A stretch of DNA of 64,000 nt from Streptomyces sp. NRRL F-6131 (GTDB taxonomy: Bacteria; Actinomycetota; Actinomycetes; Streptomycetales; Streptomycetaceae): the NCBI GenBank assembly GCA_000719695.1, contig JOHN01000026.1, forward strand, positions 1 through 64,000, written 5' to 3'. Shown piece by piece: positions 63,601 to 64,000 of this stretch (position 1 is its first letter; every line of letters starts with the position of its first letter). The position numbers and the translations under genes are program-made. Under the pieces are notes generated by a model. That model was not told the origin of the DNA. It ran no database searches and was given only the letters and a program-made list of their open reading frames with translations.

Positions 63601-64000
63601 CGGCCACCAGGTCCTGGACGCGGTTGAGGTTGACCTGCATCGCGTCGAGCTTGCGGAGCGCCTTCTCCTTGCGCTTGCGGTGCTTGAGGACGCCGGCCGC
63701 CTCCTCGATGAAGGCGCGCCGGCCCATCGGGTCGGCCTGGAGGACGGAGTCGAGCCGGCCCTGGCCGACGATCACGTGCATCTCTCGGCCGATGCCGGAG
63801 TCGGAGAGCAGTTCCTGGATGTCGAGGAGGCGGCAGGTGTCGCCGTTGAGGGCGTACTCGCTGCCGCCGTTGCGGAACATCGTCCGGGTGATGGTCACCT
63901 CGGCGTACTCGATCGGCAGGGCGCCGTCGGTGTTGTCGATGGTGAGGCTGACCTCGGCACGGCCGAGCGGGGCGCGCCCGCTGGTGCCGGCGAAGATGAC
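60623..64000 (-). CDS. smc: Chromosome-partition protein Smc (N-terminus cut off by window edge)
   Basis: 1126 codons of the frame are visible; about 60 residues, including Walker A, lie beyond the right edge. It begins VIFAGTSGRAPLGRAEV. The signal NGDTCRLLDIQELLSDSGIG and the QGRLDSVLQADPMGRRAFIE linker precede long coiled coils (about 150-480 and 640-930) with a hinge. The C-terminal ABC head has LSGGERSLTAVALLVSIFKA and Walker B PFYVMDEVEAALDE. Smc organises and segregates chromosomes with ScpA and ScpB. The overlapping start at 63898 is not the real one. Confidence 0.97.
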   Translation of the reverse strand, partial: VIFAGTSGRAPLGRAEVSLTIDNTDGALPIEYAEVTITRTMFRNGGSEYALNGDTCRLLDIQELLSDSGIGREMHVIVGQGRLDSVLQADPMGRRAFIEEAAGVLKHRKRKEKALRKLDAMQVNLNRVQDLVAELRRQLGPLGRQARIARRAAGIQADLRDARLRLLADDLLALRRAVEAEIADELALRLRRSTVEQELGRAIGREAVLEAQVQQLGPGLEAARQTWYRLSALAERTRGTVGLAEAKARHAAAGGQTEERRGRDPEELEREAERVREEEAALTEALEQAQEALDEAVDAKAELERALLAEERRLKDAARAIADRREGLARLQGQAAAARSKAAAAEAEIGRLAEARDEALLRAAAARQEYEELKARVDADAEDGEHADSAHEDARERLAVVEQELGAAREAATAAERERAALTARRDALALGLRRKDGSGALLAAGDRLTGLLGPAAALLRITPGHESAVAAALGAAADAVAVDSPGGAAEALRLLRKEDAGRAALLIADAPEPGSPAGELPPGARWAAELVDGPPGLLPAVGRLLAGIAVVDTLDRAVRLVAAHPGLSAVTADGDRLGAAFAHGGSGAAPSLLETQAAVDEAARTIAELDVRCAESAERLAELTERRRESAAAVEQLATRRRELERERAAVAGTLGRLGGQSRAAEGEAERLTAAVDRAEDGLGRLLATAEELAERLAVAEETAADGEDEPDAAEQQRLSAAATAARQTELESRLAVRTHEERVRALTGRADQLDRAARAEREARARAAERRERAEHDAAVAVAVAAGARQLLACLEVSLARADAERAALEETRAAREAELKEHREHGRELKDELDKLVDAGHRDEVLRAEKRLRIEQLEGRALEEFGIAGGELLDSYGPDRLVPPSTPEDGQEPGEPRPYVRAEQEKRLRAAEKAYQQLGKVNPLALEEFAALEERHRFLGEQLDDLKRGRRDLLDIVKDVDQRVEQLFTAAYHDTAAQFEGVFSRLFPGGEGRLVLTDPDSMLTTGVEVEARPPGKKVKRLSLLSGGERSLTAVALLVSIFKARPSPFYVMDEVEAALDETNLRRLIGIMEELRESSQLIVITHQKLTMESADALYGVTMKGDGISQVISQRLRDDRGRRRS

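Overview
The window is a GC-rich actinomycete chromosome segment, almost certainly from Streptomyces or a close relative such as Kitasatospora. Third codon positions are nearly all G or C and GTG and TTG starts are common. The gene order whiG / rpsB-tsf-pyrH-frr-cdsA / four signal peptidases / rplS-trmD-rimM-khpA-rpsP / ffh / glnD-glnK-amtB / nsdA / ftsY-smc matches the conserved Streptomyces core. This assignment rests on gene content and order, not on a database search.

Layout. (1) 1-555: upstream leader and promoter region of an rRNA operon that lies beyond the left edge on the minus strand, separated from mmsA by a strong hairpin. (2) 556-3661: methylmalonate-semialdehyde dehydrogenase, a nucleotidyltransferase-like protein with a repetitive tail, and a small protein resembling a degenerate prim-pol. 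(3) 3837-19601: a polyamine uptake and catabolism cluster. It holds potABCD, a second PotD, a PuuB-like oxidase, two gamma-aminobutyraldehyde-type dehydrogenases, two class III aminotransferases, and PucR-type and Lrp-type regulators. Together these would import putrescine or spermidine and convert it through aldehyde and amino-acid intermediates towards central metabolism. (4) 19882-22985: an unusual ABC transporter pair with degenerate ATPase motifs, and rlmN. (5) 23090-28224: the translation and lipid operon cdsA-frr-pyrH-tsf-rpsB (minus strand). (6) 28762-31343: an M23 peptidase-like gene with no stop codon before it runs through the convergent TetR gene, then the sporulation sigma factor whiG. 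(7) 31676-36223: dprA, comM-like, yraN, a DUF2469 gene and a NUDIX gene. (8) 36342-40390: four consecutive type I signal peptidases. (9) 40468-43370: rplS, trmD, rimM, khpA, rpsP. (10) 43693-46215: a probable accessory pocket, with a SprT-like zinc protein, a 0.53-kb non-coding stretch and a short archaeal/eukaryotic-type prolyl-tRNA synthetase. (11) 46436-51652: a methyltransferase, ftsH, a GNAT acetyltransferase and ffh. (12) 51777-57975: the nitrogen-control set amtB-glnK-glnD behind a clear GlnR box, preceded by nsdA. (13) 58555-64000: a second prim-pol-like protein, ftsY, and smc truncated by the window edge.

I see no complete rRNA, tRNA, CRISPR array, transposase, integrase or phage gene. 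The region is mostly conserved core. The less ordinary parts are the SprT-like/ProRS pocket, the two prim-pol-like relatives, the M23 gene that lacks a stop, two pairs of DnaA-box-like 9-mers with identical 17-bp spacing, and several unusual protein extensions. I do not see a convincing, wholly new multi-gene system; the findings are the best leads.
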